Shown piece by piece: positions 1 to 6,716 of a stretch of 12,249 bases of DNA (positions within the stretch are counted from its first letter, which is position 1; the number at the start of each line of letters is the position of its first letter). The position numbers and the translations under genes were made by a program. Source of the stretch: Candidatus Babelota bacterium (lineage in GTDB: Bacteria; Dependentiae; Babeliae; Babeliales; JABCYS01); contig JABCYS010000016.1 in the NCBI GenBank assembly GCA_013290085.1, positions 1-12,249 of the forward strand. Direction: 5' to 3'. Below the pieces are notes generated by a model, which searched no databases, was not told where the DNA came from, and worked only from the letters and a program-made list of their open reading frames with translations.

Positions 1-1278
1 GATCCTCAAGAGAAGGTTATCATCAAGGACCTTACCTGGCTCCATCTCTTCTTTGATGAAGGCCCAGAAAAAGGTGGGGAGTATGGCCCGTACTTTCAGT
101 CCCAACGCACCGAACTCTATGCTCAAAAGTTACTTGAGCTTCGTGAAAAAAATCTCGTCTATCGTTGCTTTTGTACCACGGAAGAACTTGAGAAAAAAAG
201 AATGCGCCACATAGCGCTTAAGCAACCACCGCGGTATGATCGCACCTGCTTCAAATTAGATGAGGCGGCCATACAAAAGAATCTTGAAGAGAACGTTCCT
301 TTTATTTGGCGGCTTAAAACAACGCAAGAAAAGGAAATAAGCATTCAAGATTTTGCTCATGGGACCATAAAATTTAACTTAAAAGATTTTTCTGATTTTC
401 CCCTTACCCGGGCTGACGGTAGCTTTACCTTCACCTTTGCCAACTGTGTGGATGACATTCTCATGAAGATTTCCCACATTATTCGTGGCGAGGATCATAT
501 AACCAACACTGCTAATCAAGTAGTGCTCTACCATAGTTTTGATGCTGCCGTACCGCAATTTTGGCATGTGCCCATCATTGGAAATGCGGAAGGGAAAAAA
601 CTTTCAAAACGAGACTTTGGTTTCTCGCTCGGCGATTTACAAAAAGCAGGCTTCTTACCGGAAGCAATTTGCAATTATCTGGGCATCATTGGTGGTTCTT
701 TTGAAAAAGAAATTTTATCTCTTGATGAGTTGGTAGCAGTATTCGATTTTCAAAATATTCATGCGACTGGACTCATCAAATATGATCTTGAAAAGTTGCG
801 CTGGGTAAACCATAAATGGATTGCGCAGTATGACGCGACACAATTAACTGAATTATGTTTGCCCTTTTTAAAAGCTTTTTATCCTCAAGCAGCGACAACT
901 TCACGCGAAGTTTTACAGAAACTTATAGCTACTGTTCAAACGGACATTATCACCTTACATGATGCTTCACAGCTTCTGAAATTCTATTTTGATGCACCGC
1001 AGCTTACCATCGCTGATCTTTATGGAGTTATTCCTCAAGAAGCAGCGCTACCTATTCTTACGCTCATTCACGCAAAGCTTCCTCTGATAAGCAATCCAGA
1101 AGAATTTATCGAAGCGGTAAAAGCAGAGGCAAAGACACAGAAGATAAGCGTGAAGGAACTCTTTGGAACTTTGCGTTTCCTTCTTACCGGGTCCAAGGAA
1201 GGACTGGGTATCAAAGAACTTCTTGATGTCCTTGGTGTGCAGGAATCAAAAAACCGTCTTGGAAAAGTACAGGCATGA
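1..1278 (+). CDS. gltX: Glutamyl-tRNA synthetase, 5'-truncated by window edge
   Basis: Class I aminoacyl-tRNA synthetase that charges tRNA(Glu) with glutamate in the cytoplasm. The reading frame is open from base 1, giving 425 residues. The N-terminus, with the HIGH-type motif, lies outside the window. Visible hallmarks are the segment GPYFQSQR (residues 29-36) typical of bacterial GluRS, a zinc site of the form CFC (56-58) followed by RYDRTC (78-83), and the class I signature KLSKR (200-204) standing for KMSKS. The C-terminal half is helical, as expected for the anticodon-binding domain. An internal ATG at 202 exists, but the conserved zinc cysteines upstream of it show that it is not the true start. 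The stop codon overlaps the start of the next gene (ATGA). Whether this enzyme is discriminating or also charges tRNA(Gln) for a GatCAB pathway cannot be read from the sequence. Confidence 0.96.
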   Translation, partial: DPQEKVIIKDLTWLHLFFDEGPEKGGEYGPYFQSQRTELYAQKLLELREKNLVYRCFCTTEELEKKRMRHIALKQPPRYDRTCFKLDEAAIQKNLEENVPFIWRLKTTQEKEISIQDFAHGTIKFNLKDFSDFPLTRADGSFTFTFANCVDDILMKISHIIRGEDHITNTANQVVLYHSFDAAVPQFWHVPIIGNAEGKKLSKRDFGFSLGDLQKAGFLPEAICNYLGIIGGSFEKEILSLDELVAVFDFQNIHATGLIKYDLEKLRWVNHKWIAQYDATQLTELCLPFLKAFYPQAATTSREVLQKLIATVQTDIITLHDASQLLKFYFDAPQLTIADLYGVIPQEAALPILTLIHAKLPLISNPEEFIEAVKAEAKTQKISVKELFGTLRFLLTGSKEGLGIKELLDVLGVQESKNRLGKVQA

Positions 1279-1529
1279 ACCTCTGTGTTTACTACCAGGC
1301 TCACGTTGTTCCTCAGGAGGCTTGGTTTTTTGTTGGCGTGTTACGCTCTTTTGAGCATCTTTGTTTTGATCGCACGCTGGAAAAGGAACGAAGTATTTTT
1401 GAATTTTTTGTCCCCTCGGAACTTGAAGCTTCTTTTGTTCATCTCATGACCTATTTTCAGAACCGAGGAATTGTTGTAGACCTCAAAAAACTGCCTAATC
1501 GGCTGGCAGATGCGCAAGCCGTCGTTTAA
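1275..1529 (+). CDS. 84-residue protein of unknown function, coupled to gltX
   Basis: A small cytosolic-looking protein whose ATG overlaps the gltX stop codon in an ATGA arrangement, which points to translational coupling. I do not recognise a characterised family. It has no signal peptide and no membrane helix. The alternating pattern of hydrophobic strands (WFFVGVLRSFEHLCF, then RSIFEFFVP) followed by an amphipathic helix and another strand (GIVVDL) suggests a compact alpha/beta fold. It vaguely resembles small DUF4911-type proteins, but I give that little weight. It ends 12 bases before the permease start, so gltX, this gene and the permease probably share one transcript. The coupling and the protein-like residue pattern make it more likely real than a chance frame. 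Confidence 0.7.
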   Translation: MNLCVYYQAHVVPQEAWFFVGVLRSFEHLCFDRTLEKERSIFEFFVPSELEASFVHLMTYFQNRGIVVDLKKLPNRLADAQAVV

Positions 1530-1541
1530 AAGGAGAACGTA

Positions 1542-2726
1542 ATGCAAGCTCAACAAAAAATTGGTGTTGCCACGGCTACCATCATAGGTATGAATGCTAT
1601 GATTGGTGCCGGTATTTTTAGTGCTCCGGCAAAGCTTCTTTCCTATGTGGGCCCTGCGGGGATTCTAACTTATCTTTTTGTCGTACTGGCTGTATGGTGT
1701 ATGGCTTTATCTTTTGCACGTCTGGGGCAACTATTCCCCAAAGAAGGTTCTTTTTATATTTATGCCAAACAATGGGGCGGGCATTATGCCGGACTTGTTT
1801 CTAGCGGCTCTTATTTAATTGGCATACTTATTGCCATGGGTCTGTTGCTCCAACTTGCTGGCATTTACCTGCATGATTATATCCCGATGGTATCCGCCTA
1901 TGTTTTAGGACTGATGGCACTGGCGCTGTTGGTCATTGTTACCATGGTCGGTGGTGTGGCAACACGATCACTACAAATTATTGCTCTGTGTTGCACAACA
2001 ATTCCCCTTCTTCTCATCACCGTCATGTGTTTTAGCAAGGCAACAACTGCCAACCTGGTGCCTTTTGCACCGTATGGGTTTACCAATGTTCTTCGGGCAA
2101 CGCAGGCTCTTATTTTTGGCTTTTTTGGGTTTGAAAGTGTTGCATCACTGTTTGCTCTGGTAGAAAATCCTCAGCGCAATGTCCCTCGGGCGTTAAGTTA
2201 TGCTCTTTTATTCGTCAGCATTATTTATTTCTTATTTATTTTTTCCATCATACTTGCCGTACCTTCATCTGCGCTGACTAACACCGGCGTACCACTCTCT
2301 CATGTTTTGACGCAATTATTTCCTACACAAACGTGGCTGATTACAGCTATTCATTTTTCTATCACCGCATCATTTTTAAGTGTGCTTAATGCTATGCTAT
2401 TTGCCACCAGCTCTCTTTTTCTGTCTCTTTTAAAAACAATGCATATTTCGACAACAAAAGGATCTTTCATTACCCCTATAACTGCTCCTGTTCTTATGGG
2501 ACTTTTTATTGCAGGAAGTTACAGTCTTTTTCAAAACATAGATCTTTTTTTTAATTTCACCGCACTCTTTGTCATAGTAGCTTTTGTAACTGCATTTATA
2601 ACACTCTTTACGGTTCGCCAAACTACCGCACATTTTATACAAACCATTGCAGGATTACTGACCGCAGGAATAATCTTATTTTTTGCCCTTGAGGGAATTA
2701 TTACTCACCTCTTTGCAGGCCATTGA
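1542..2726 (+). CDS. APC-superfamily amino acid permease
   Basis: Inner-membrane secondary transporter of the amino acid-polyamine-organocation superfamily, 394 residues with about 11-12 hydrophobic segments. The first helix carries the family substrate-binding motif GAGIF (residues 22-26) within GMNAMIGAGIFSAPA. A second hallmark is the helix-6 stretch FGFFGFESVASL, followed by ENPQRNVPRAL, the usual loop of this family. The protein is somewhat shorter than typical members (430-480 residues), with the reduction at the C-terminal end. A strong ribosome binding site (AAAGGAGA, 1528-1535) precedes the ATG by six bases. Substrate cannot be assigned; amino acid uptake or amino acid/polyamine exchange are the family roles. 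In an organism that scavenges amino acids, pairing with a tRNA synthetase operon would be sensible, but that is inference. Confidence 0.9.
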   Translation: MQAQQKIGVATATIIGMNAMIGAGIFSAPAKLLSYVGPAGILTYLFVVLAVWCMALSFARLGQLFPKEGSFYIYAKQWGGHYAGLVSSGSYLIGILIAMGLLLQLAGIYLHDYIPMVSAYVLGLMALALLVIVTMVGGVATRSLQIIALCCTTIPLLLITVMCFSKATTANLVPFAPYGFTNVLRATQALIFGFFGFESVASLFALVENPQRNVPRALSYALLFVSIIYFLFIFSIILAVPSSALTNTGVPLSHVLTQLFPTQTWLITAIHFSITASFLSVLNAMLFATSSLFLSLLKTMHISTTKGSFITPITAPVLMGLFIAGSYSLFQNIDLFFNFTALFVIVAFVTAFITLFTVRQTTAHFIQTIAGLLTAGIILFFALEGIITHLFAGH

Positions 2727-2752
2727 CTCCGTTAACTCGAAGATGTTATAAG
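2723..2752 (+). promoter_or_regulatory. Sigma70-like promoter with extended -10
   Basis: TTGACT (2723-2728) is separated by 18 bases from TATAAG (2747-2752), and a TG dinucleotide at 2744-2745 gives an extended -10 element. Each hexamer matches consensus at five of six positions. The predicted transcription start near 2759 leaves a leader of about 25 bases before the ATG at 2785. The -35 element lies over the permease stop codon. Confidence 0.6.
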
Positions 2753-2784
2753 AGAATCGAGATAGTTTTGAAGAAAGGGTGTTA

Positions 2785-4269
2785 ATGATACGTTATGCTA
2801 CTTCTAGGCTTATCTTTCTAGTAGCAGGTTTAATGACGTTCGAATCACTGGGCATGACGTCTTATGATTCCTATGATCCATTACAGCTCTACAGCAGTGC
2901 TGATCCGCACGAATTTTTGTATACCTTAAAAAAAGATAAACTTTTAGGTATTGTTCCCGAGCTAAAACATGAACGTGTCAGATTTTCAGCCTCCGTTTTT
3001 ACTCAAAAAGCTACCAGTGCAAAAAACACCAATGAGCAAACTGTCATGCTTGGCGACATGCTTGGTTTGTGGAACATGCTTGCCTTAACGTATGACCACT
3101 GTCCTACCACCACCACGTTAACCCCTAACCTCAAAGAAGCGTCGCTCACCTCTTTTGGTAGTACTGTCGGGACAACGTTTTCAACCATTGATAATCCAAA
3201 TGGCGAACTCTTGTTTGGCCAAGAAAATTCCTTAACCTTCACCAACGTTTCTGAACTTATTGGGCCCCACTTTGGCATGGTATCAGCACCTCTTGAATAC
3301 AAAAAGTCTGGCGCTCGCTTTGAAGCTTCAATTTTAATTTTCAACGATGTTGGTGCGCGTATTCAGGGTGGTTTTTCTGAGATTCAGCAATCTCTCACTT
3401 CCACTGGCACGCAAGTTGGCTTCATTGATAGATCAGCAGATAATTTACTTGATGGCATTCTTACGCCGCAGAATTTAAACGCTGTGCAGGAAAACCTGAG
3501 TAAGGTCAACCGGGTTCTTGATGATTCTGATAAGGTCATTGCCATAGCTAACGAGCTTGGTCTTGATGTTTCTGACTTTAGAAAGTCTGGGTTTGAGGAT
3601 ATACGAGGTAGTATTTTCTGGCGCCATGCCATCCCTTTTAACCATGATCGTGACGGGTGGCCTAAGTTTCTACTCACCCCCTTTGTCCAGTTGTATGGCT
3701 GCCTTGCAACGGGAGCAGAACGGGACCCGTTTAAACAGTTTTCTGTCTCTTTTGGTAGCAATGGCCATGACTCGATAGGCTTTAATGCCGGCGTATCCAT
3801 TGATTTTGAAGATACCCTTGAGCTCGCCGTCGAAGCTGGGGGAACAGCCTTTTCAAGCGAAACACAGACTATCCGCCTGCCTACCCATTTAAACCAACGG
3901 GGGATTTTACCTTGTACCGCCTCGGCCAATGTTTCTCCCGGTAATAATTGGCATTTTATTGCGACTTTTAATGCCAAGCGCTTTATAGATAAGCTCTCGG
4001 GGTTTGCCCAATTTATTCAAATTGCTCACAATAAGGATCGTATCCACCTGGTTAATCAGCCCCCTTGCCCAGACCCTACCTCTTGTCCCCCCCTACTTCC
4101 TTTTGTCATCGAGGAAATTTCTCAATGGAACTGGCGCATGTTCACCCTCGCCCTTAACTATGAAATAGCCCCTTCTATATCGCTCGGGGCCATATACCAG
4201 GGACCACTAAGCCGGAAAAATGCCCCTCGCACCAAGACCATTCTGGGCTCTCTTGTGGTTACTTTTTAG
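2785..4269 (+). CDS. Putative outer-membrane beta-barrel protein
   Basis: A 494-residue exported protein with no family I recognise. The N-terminus has two arginines (R3, R8), a hydrophobic core (LIFLVAGLMTF) and a probable signal peptidase site near residues 22-25. The mature part is rich in Ser, Thr, Gly, Asn and aromatic residues, with many short alternating strands and no internal membrane helix. It ends in phenylalanine after a strand (SLVVTF), the classical C-terminal signal of Bam-assembled outer-membrane barrels. A helical-looking, acidic/basic stretch near residues 230-270 may be a plug or linker. Two cysteines bracket a proline-rich loop (CPDPTSCPP) that could be surface exposed. 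I chose ATG 2785 over the in-frame GTG at 2779 because the GAAAGGG ribosome binding site is well spaced only for the ATG. It appears to be a single-gene unit with its own promoter. Function could be a porin, channel or surface protein. Confidence 0.72.
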   Translation: MIRYATSRLIFLVAGLMTFESLGMTSYDSYDPLQLYSSADPHEFLYTLKKDKLLGIVPELKHERVRFSASVFTQKATSAKNTNEQTVMLGDMLGLWNMLALTYDHCPTTTTLTPNLKEASLTSFGSTVGTTFSTIDNPNGELLFGQENSLTFTNVSELIGPHFGMVSAPLEYKKSGARFEASILIFNDVGARIQGGFSEIQQSLTSTGTQVGFIDRSADNLLDGILTPQNLNAVQENLSKVNRVLDDSDKVIAIANELGLDVSDFRKSGFEDIRGSIFWRHAIPFNHDRDGWPKFLLTPFVQLYGCLATGAERDPFKQFSVSFGSNGHDSIGFNAGVSIDFEDTLELAVEAGGTAFSSETQTIRLPTHLNQRGILPCTASANVSPGNNWHFIATFNAKRFIDKLSGFAQFIQIAHNKDRIHLVNQPPCPDPTSCPPLLPFVIEEISQWNWRMFTLALNYEIAPSISLGAIYQGPLSRKNAPRTKTILGSLVVTF

Positions 4270-4279
4270 GGGGGATACC

Positions 4280-4308
4280 TAGACAACTGGAATTAAAATT
4301 CATACAAT
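4280..4308 (+). promoter_or_regulatory. Sigma70-like promoter of the rpsU-rbfA-pilD unit
   Basis: TAGACA (4280-4285) and TACAAT (4303-4308) are separated by exactly 17 bases, and each matches consensus at five of six positions. The predicted start near 4315 leaves a leader of about 60 AT-rich bases before rpsU. Nothing in that leader clearly forms a regulatory hairpin. Confidence 0.6.
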
Positions 4309-4376
4309 AATCTTTATTAGAAAAGTATCGTTTTAATCTTTCTTAATCGAATTGTTCAAGGATGGCTGAAATTACT

Positions 4377-4586
4377 ATGTCAAAGAAATCAAATGTATCT
4401 ATTCAGGTTAACAATAATCTGGATCGCGCCCTTCGGCAGCTCAAGAAAAAAATAGAGCGTGAAGGCGTATCTCGAGATATGAAGCGCATAGTATATTTCG
4501 AATCCCCAACTCAAAAAAGACGTAAACGTCTTATTCGTGCCATCAAACAAAATCTTATCCGCATCGCCGCTAACGGCACTAAATAA
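4377..4586 (+). CDS. rpsU: Ribosomal protein bS21
   Basis: Small subunit ribosomal protein that binds near the 3' end of 16S rRNA and helps translation initiation. The 69-residue sequence shows the family pattern: a first strand (VSIQV), then N-x-x-x-x-D-x-A-L-R-x-L-K-K, a helix, a short E-G-V turn, a central YFESPTQKRRKR segment corresponding to the usual Y-E-K-P-T-x-x-R-K-R, and a basic C-terminus. ATG 4377 gives an N-terminus of normal length. An in-frame ATG at 4362 would add five residues, but AAGG lies directly against it with no spacing. The AAGGA at 4358-4362 is rather far (14 bases) from 4377, so the start is uncertain. The gene is first in a unit with rbfA, five bases downstream, which matches a ribosome biogenesis theme. 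Confidence 0.88.
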   Translation: MSKKSNVSIQVNNNLDRALRQLKKKIEREGVSRDMKRIVYFESPTQKRRKRLIRAIKQNLIRIAANGTK

Positions 4587-4591
4587 CCCTC

Positions 4592-4960
4592 ATGAGCATC
4601 GGTTCCCGTCAAGTACGTAGAGCACAAAAAGCGTCGCTCTACCTCAGAGAAGTTTCTAATCTTTTCTTCCAGGCAGCCCAGGATAATCCTGAGCTTCGGG
4701 AACTGTATCCTAATCGAATCACCTTCTCACCCGATCTGGGTGTCTGTAATGTTTTTTTCTTCAGCCCTAAAGGAAGAGAGTTTTTTGAAGAAAAACTTCA
4801 CGCATTAAAATTATTTAAGCCGTCATTGAGATCAGCTATTGCATCCCGTATTGAGGCGCGTAGAGTTCCTGATTTTGTTTTTAGGTATGATGAAGAGTTC
4901 GAGAAGCAAAAAAAGGTTGAAGATTTAATTGAAAAATTAAAGGCAGAAGGCAAATTTTAA
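4592..4960 (+). CDS. rbfA: Ribosome-binding factor A
   Basis: RbfA assists maturation of the 5' end of 16S rRNA in the 30S subunit. The 122-residue protein follows the family order: an N-terminal helix rich in arginine (RQVRRAQKASLYLREVSNLF), a strand around ITFSPDLGVCNVFFF corresponding to the usual V-x-x-S-P-D-L-x-x-A-x-V-Y-V segment, a helix, and the closing region ASRIEARRVPDFVFRYDEE that parallels R-L-R-x-x-P-x-L-x-F-x-x-D. The C-terminal helix ends with VEDLIEKL, as in other RbfA proteins. It is divergent but complete in length. There is no obvious ribosome binding site in the five bases after rpsU, so translation is probably coupled. The stop codon sits inside the likely initiation region of the prepilin peptidase. 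Confidence 0.85.
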   Translation: MSIGSRQVRRAQKASLYLREVSNLFFQAAQDNPELRELYPNRITFSPDLGVCNVFFFSPKGREFFEEKLHALKLFKPSLRSAIASRIEARRVPDFVFRYDEEFEKQKKVEDLIEKLKAEGKF

Positions 4961-5700
4961 TACTGTTACTGGTACCCCTTTTTTTATGTTGGGGCTCATT
5001 CCTTAATGTTGTCGCCTACCGCTTAGTTCATGATGTCAGTTTCTGGCGTACTCGCTCCTTTTGCCCCACCTGTCAGCACACGATTGCCTGGTATTACAAT
5101 ATTCCTCTTATCGCATGGATCATACTCGGAGGACGGTGTGCATATTGCAAGGGAACCATAGCGATACTCTATCCTTTTATAGAATTAGTAACGGCACTCT
5201 GCTTAAGCGCGCTCTTCACACACCTTCCTCTCATCTATTTTCCCGCTTATTTTGTTTTCTTTTCGGCGCTTATTGTTTCTCTGCGCACTGATTTAGAAAC
5301 CATGCTCATATCACGCGTCGTAACTTTATTTCTCATCCCCACCGGTATCTTATTCAGCATTTTTGGCCTATTGCCAATAAGTTATAAAGCAAGCATGGCC
5401 GGCTCTCTGTTTGGTTATCTTTTGTTGTGGGGCGTTGCCCAGATTTTTTATTTTTTAACCAAGAAAGAAGGCCTTGGATTGGGAGATGCTGAGTTGTTAG
5501 CATTCATTGGTTCTTACACCGGGATTGCGGGCTGTTGGATAGCTCTCATGGTAGGATCAATCACCGGCAGTTTGGGTGGCATCATTCATCTTCTTACTAC
5601 TCGTTCAAAAAAAATTCCCTTTGGTCCCTTCTTAGCATTTGGTGCTATGAGCTATGTTCTCTTACAACCTTTGTTACTACGCATCTTTTTTGGTTCTTGA
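4954..5700 (+). CDS. pilD: Prepilin peptidase with non-canonical start
   Basis: Inner-membrane aspartyl protease (family A24) that removes prepilin leader peptides and, in two-domain forms, N-methylates the mature residue. From base 4954 the frame gives about 248 residues, a normal length. It shows WGSFLNVVAYRL near the N-terminus, the cytosolic zinc-type cysteines CPTC (residues 37-40) and CAYC (62-65), the first catalytic aspartate D113 in RTDLETM, and the second, D178, in GLGD. Hydrophobic segments fit about seven membrane helices. No ATG, GTG or TTG exists between the upstream in-frame stop (TGA 4930-4932) and the internal ATG at 5302, which would delete the first catalytic Asp and all cysteines. 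Plausible starts are ATT 4954, ATA 4960 or CTG 4963, behind AGAAGG (4945-4950). I use 4954 as the outer bound. It probably processes the pilin encoded at 6165-6656. Confidence 0.88.
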   Translation: MLILLLVPLFLCWGSFLNVVAYRLVHDVSFWRTRSFCPTCQHTIAWYYNIPLIAWIILGGRCAYCKGTIAILYPFIELVTALCLSALFTHLPLIYFPAYFVFFSALIVSLRTDLETMLISRVVTLFLIPTGILFSIFGLLPISYKASMAGSLFGYLLLWGVAQIFYFLTKKEGLGLGDAELLAFIGSYTGIAGCWIALMVGSITGSLGGIIHLLTTRSKKIPFGPFLAFGAMSYVLLQPLLLRIFFGS

Positions 5701-5804
5701 GCTAACAAGCGCAAACCCCTTGATTGGCAATTGCTAGCAAAGCACATTATTTTTAGTTAGGATGCTGATCAACATCGTTAATCTCAAAACTCCAAGGAAT
5801 AATA

Positions 5805-6176
5805 ATGAATAGATTAACTGTCCTATCTCTTTCCTGTCTTGTTTTCAGCATTCAGAATATCTCTTCAACTCCTCCAAGCTCTCCCACTCCCGAAAATACG
5901 GACCAACAAATCATTTCACGAACCATCTCTGGAAGAGTGGCGATAAATGTAGAAGAGTTAGCGCGTAAAGCACAGGAAATACATGAAAAAGCAGAAAAAG
6001 TCCGGCGCCAATCTCAAGAAAGCATAGAAGCAACTTTGCAAACGCAAACGAGCGCCTTAGAAGGCTTAAAACAATTGGGTCTTAGCACGAGTTCATCAAG
6101 TGACGTACAAAAAAGAATAGCCGCTTTACAAAAAAAGCTCGCAGATGACAAAAAAAAACGGGAATTAATCAGCTAG
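5805..6176 (+). CDS. Small secreted coiled-coil protein
   Basis: A 123-residue protein I do not recognise. Residues 1-22 look like a Sec signal peptide (MNRLTVLSLSCLVFSIQNISS), followed by a Pro/Ser-rich linker (TPPSSPTPE). From about residue 45 to 85 it is strongly helical and charged, with heptad-like spacing (VEELARKAQEIHEKAEKVRR), predicting a coiled coil. A serine-rich break (STSSSSD) precedes a second basic helix to the C-terminus. A ribosome binding site (AAGGAA, 5794-5799) lies five bases before the ATG. The last 12 bases overlap the end of the convergent pilin gene. A periplasmic scaffold, chaperone-like or surface role is possible, but nothing fixes it. Proximity to the pilin genes is suggestive only. 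Confidence 0.72.
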   Translation: MNRLTVLSLSCLVFSIQNISSTPPSSPTPENTDQQIISRTISGRVAINVEELARKAQEIHEKAEKVRRQSQESIEATLQTQTSALEGLKQLGLSTSSSSDVQKRIAALQKKLADDKKKRELIS

Positions 6177-6656
6177 ATCATCTTGTAAAATAACTATCTC
6201 GTGTTTGTCATTGATACCAATGACATCAAGTTTTCCATCTCCATCAATATCTGCAGCGGCTATCGCTAAAAAGCCACTTTGGTCTGCTTTTGCGTTGGGT
6301 AGCGCTTTAATTGAAGCGCCCAATTTTCCGGTAAAATAATGTTCCCCTTCTTTGCCCTGCGCAAAGCCGTAGGTATAGTAAAAACGTTCTTTTGAGCCGC
6401 CACCTGAATAATTTTCAGGTTTCCACCCAGCACCATTAGTTCCGCACAGCTGTTCAGTGTAGCAACCATGTTCTGCCCAATGCATTTTTTCTGCGGTATA
6501 GATGGCACCAAGATTCATATATGCTTCTGTTCGTTTTGCTTTGGCCATGTAACGCATAAAACTTGGTACGGAAACCATAGAAAGAAAAGCGACGATAGCA
6601 ACAACTATCATCAACTCAATAAGCGTAAACCCCTGCTTATTAAAAAAGCCCCTCAT
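6165..6656 (-). CDS. Type IV pilin-like protein with calcium-loop motif
   Basis: A 163-residue prepilin. It has a class III leader ending in KQG (residues 7-9), then FTLIELMIVVAIVAFLS, so cleavage is expected between G9 and F10, with the conserved glutamate at mature position 5 (E14). After the N-terminal helix comes a globular domain with a cysteine pair (C65, C71). The C-terminal motif DIDGDGKLD (136-144) resembles calcium-binding DxDGDGxxD loops, and comparable Asp-rich loops occur in some type IV pilins. It could be a pilus subunit or a type II secretion or competence pseudopilin. I chose ATG 6656 over TTG 6662 because AGGAG is spaced seven bases from the ATG. Its likely peptidase is encoded at 4954-5700. 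Confidence 0.9.
   Translation of the reverse strand: MRGFFNKQGFTLIELMIVVAIVAFLSMVSVPSFMRYMAKAKRTEAYMNLGAIYTAEKMHWAEHGCYTEQLCGTNGAGWKPENYSGGGSKERFYYTYGFAQGKEGEHYFTGKLGASIKALPNAKADQSGFLAIAAADIDGDGKLDVIGINDKHEIVILQDDLAD
6206..6225. repeat. Perfect 8-bp inverted repeat inside pilin 3' end
   Basis: TGTCATTG (6206-6213) and CAATGACA (6218-6225) form a perfect 8-bp stem around the four-base loop ATAC. On the plus strand it lies 30 bases after the stop of the coiled-coil gene and is followed by TCAAGTTTT, a weak T-tract. It might act as a poor intrinsic terminator for the plus-strand gene, but the stem is AT-rich and lies within pilin codons, so chance is a real alternative. Confidence 0.35.
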
Positions 6657-6685
6657 CCCCAAACTCCTAACCCTTCTTTTTAGTC

Positions 6686-6716
6686 AGTATAGGCATAGTG
6701 GAACACGCAAGGTCAA
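6686..6716 (-). promoter_or_regulatory. Candidate promoter of the pilin gene
   Basis: On the minus strand TTGACC (6711-6716) is followed after 19 bases by TATACT (6686-6691). Both hexamers are close to consensus, but the spacing is two bases longer than optimal. The transcript would start near 6679, leaving a leader of about 22 bases that contains the AGGAG ribosome binding site. The -35 box covers the tsaC stop codon. Confidence 0.42.

Noticed and set aside
3003..3344. 113-codon minus-strand frame inside the same gene
   Set aside because: Antisense shadow with no ribosome binding site and no domain-like pattern.
3384..3977. 197-codon open frame on the minus strand inside the beta-barrel gene
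   Set aside because: It is fully antisense to a gene with a signal peptide, promoter and ribosome binding site. Its translation is Ser/Arg/Pro-rich with no recognisable domain, as expected for a shadow frame.
4940..4960. Programmed -1 frameshift joining rbfA to the prepilin peptidase
   Set aside because: The reading phase of CAAATTTTAA does not give a slippery X-XXY-YYZ heptamer in the rbfA frame, and an RbfA-peptidase fusion makes little sense. A non-canonical start is simpler.
5061..5291. 76-codon plus-strand frame in another phase over the peptidase N-terminal half
   Set aside because: The competing frame encodes the CPTC/CAYC and GSFLNV motifs of prepilin peptidase, so this one is a shadow.
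5302..5700. Stand-alone 132-residue protein starting at ATG 5302
   Set aside because: The frame continues upstream to 4954 with conserved prepilin peptidase motifs, and the short form would lack the first catalytic aspartate and the cysteine motifs.
5731..5740. Palindrome TTGCTAGCAA after the prepilin peptidase gene as a terminator or operator
   Set aside because: The stem is too short without a loop and lacks a T-tract, and a single 10-base palindrome is expected by chance.
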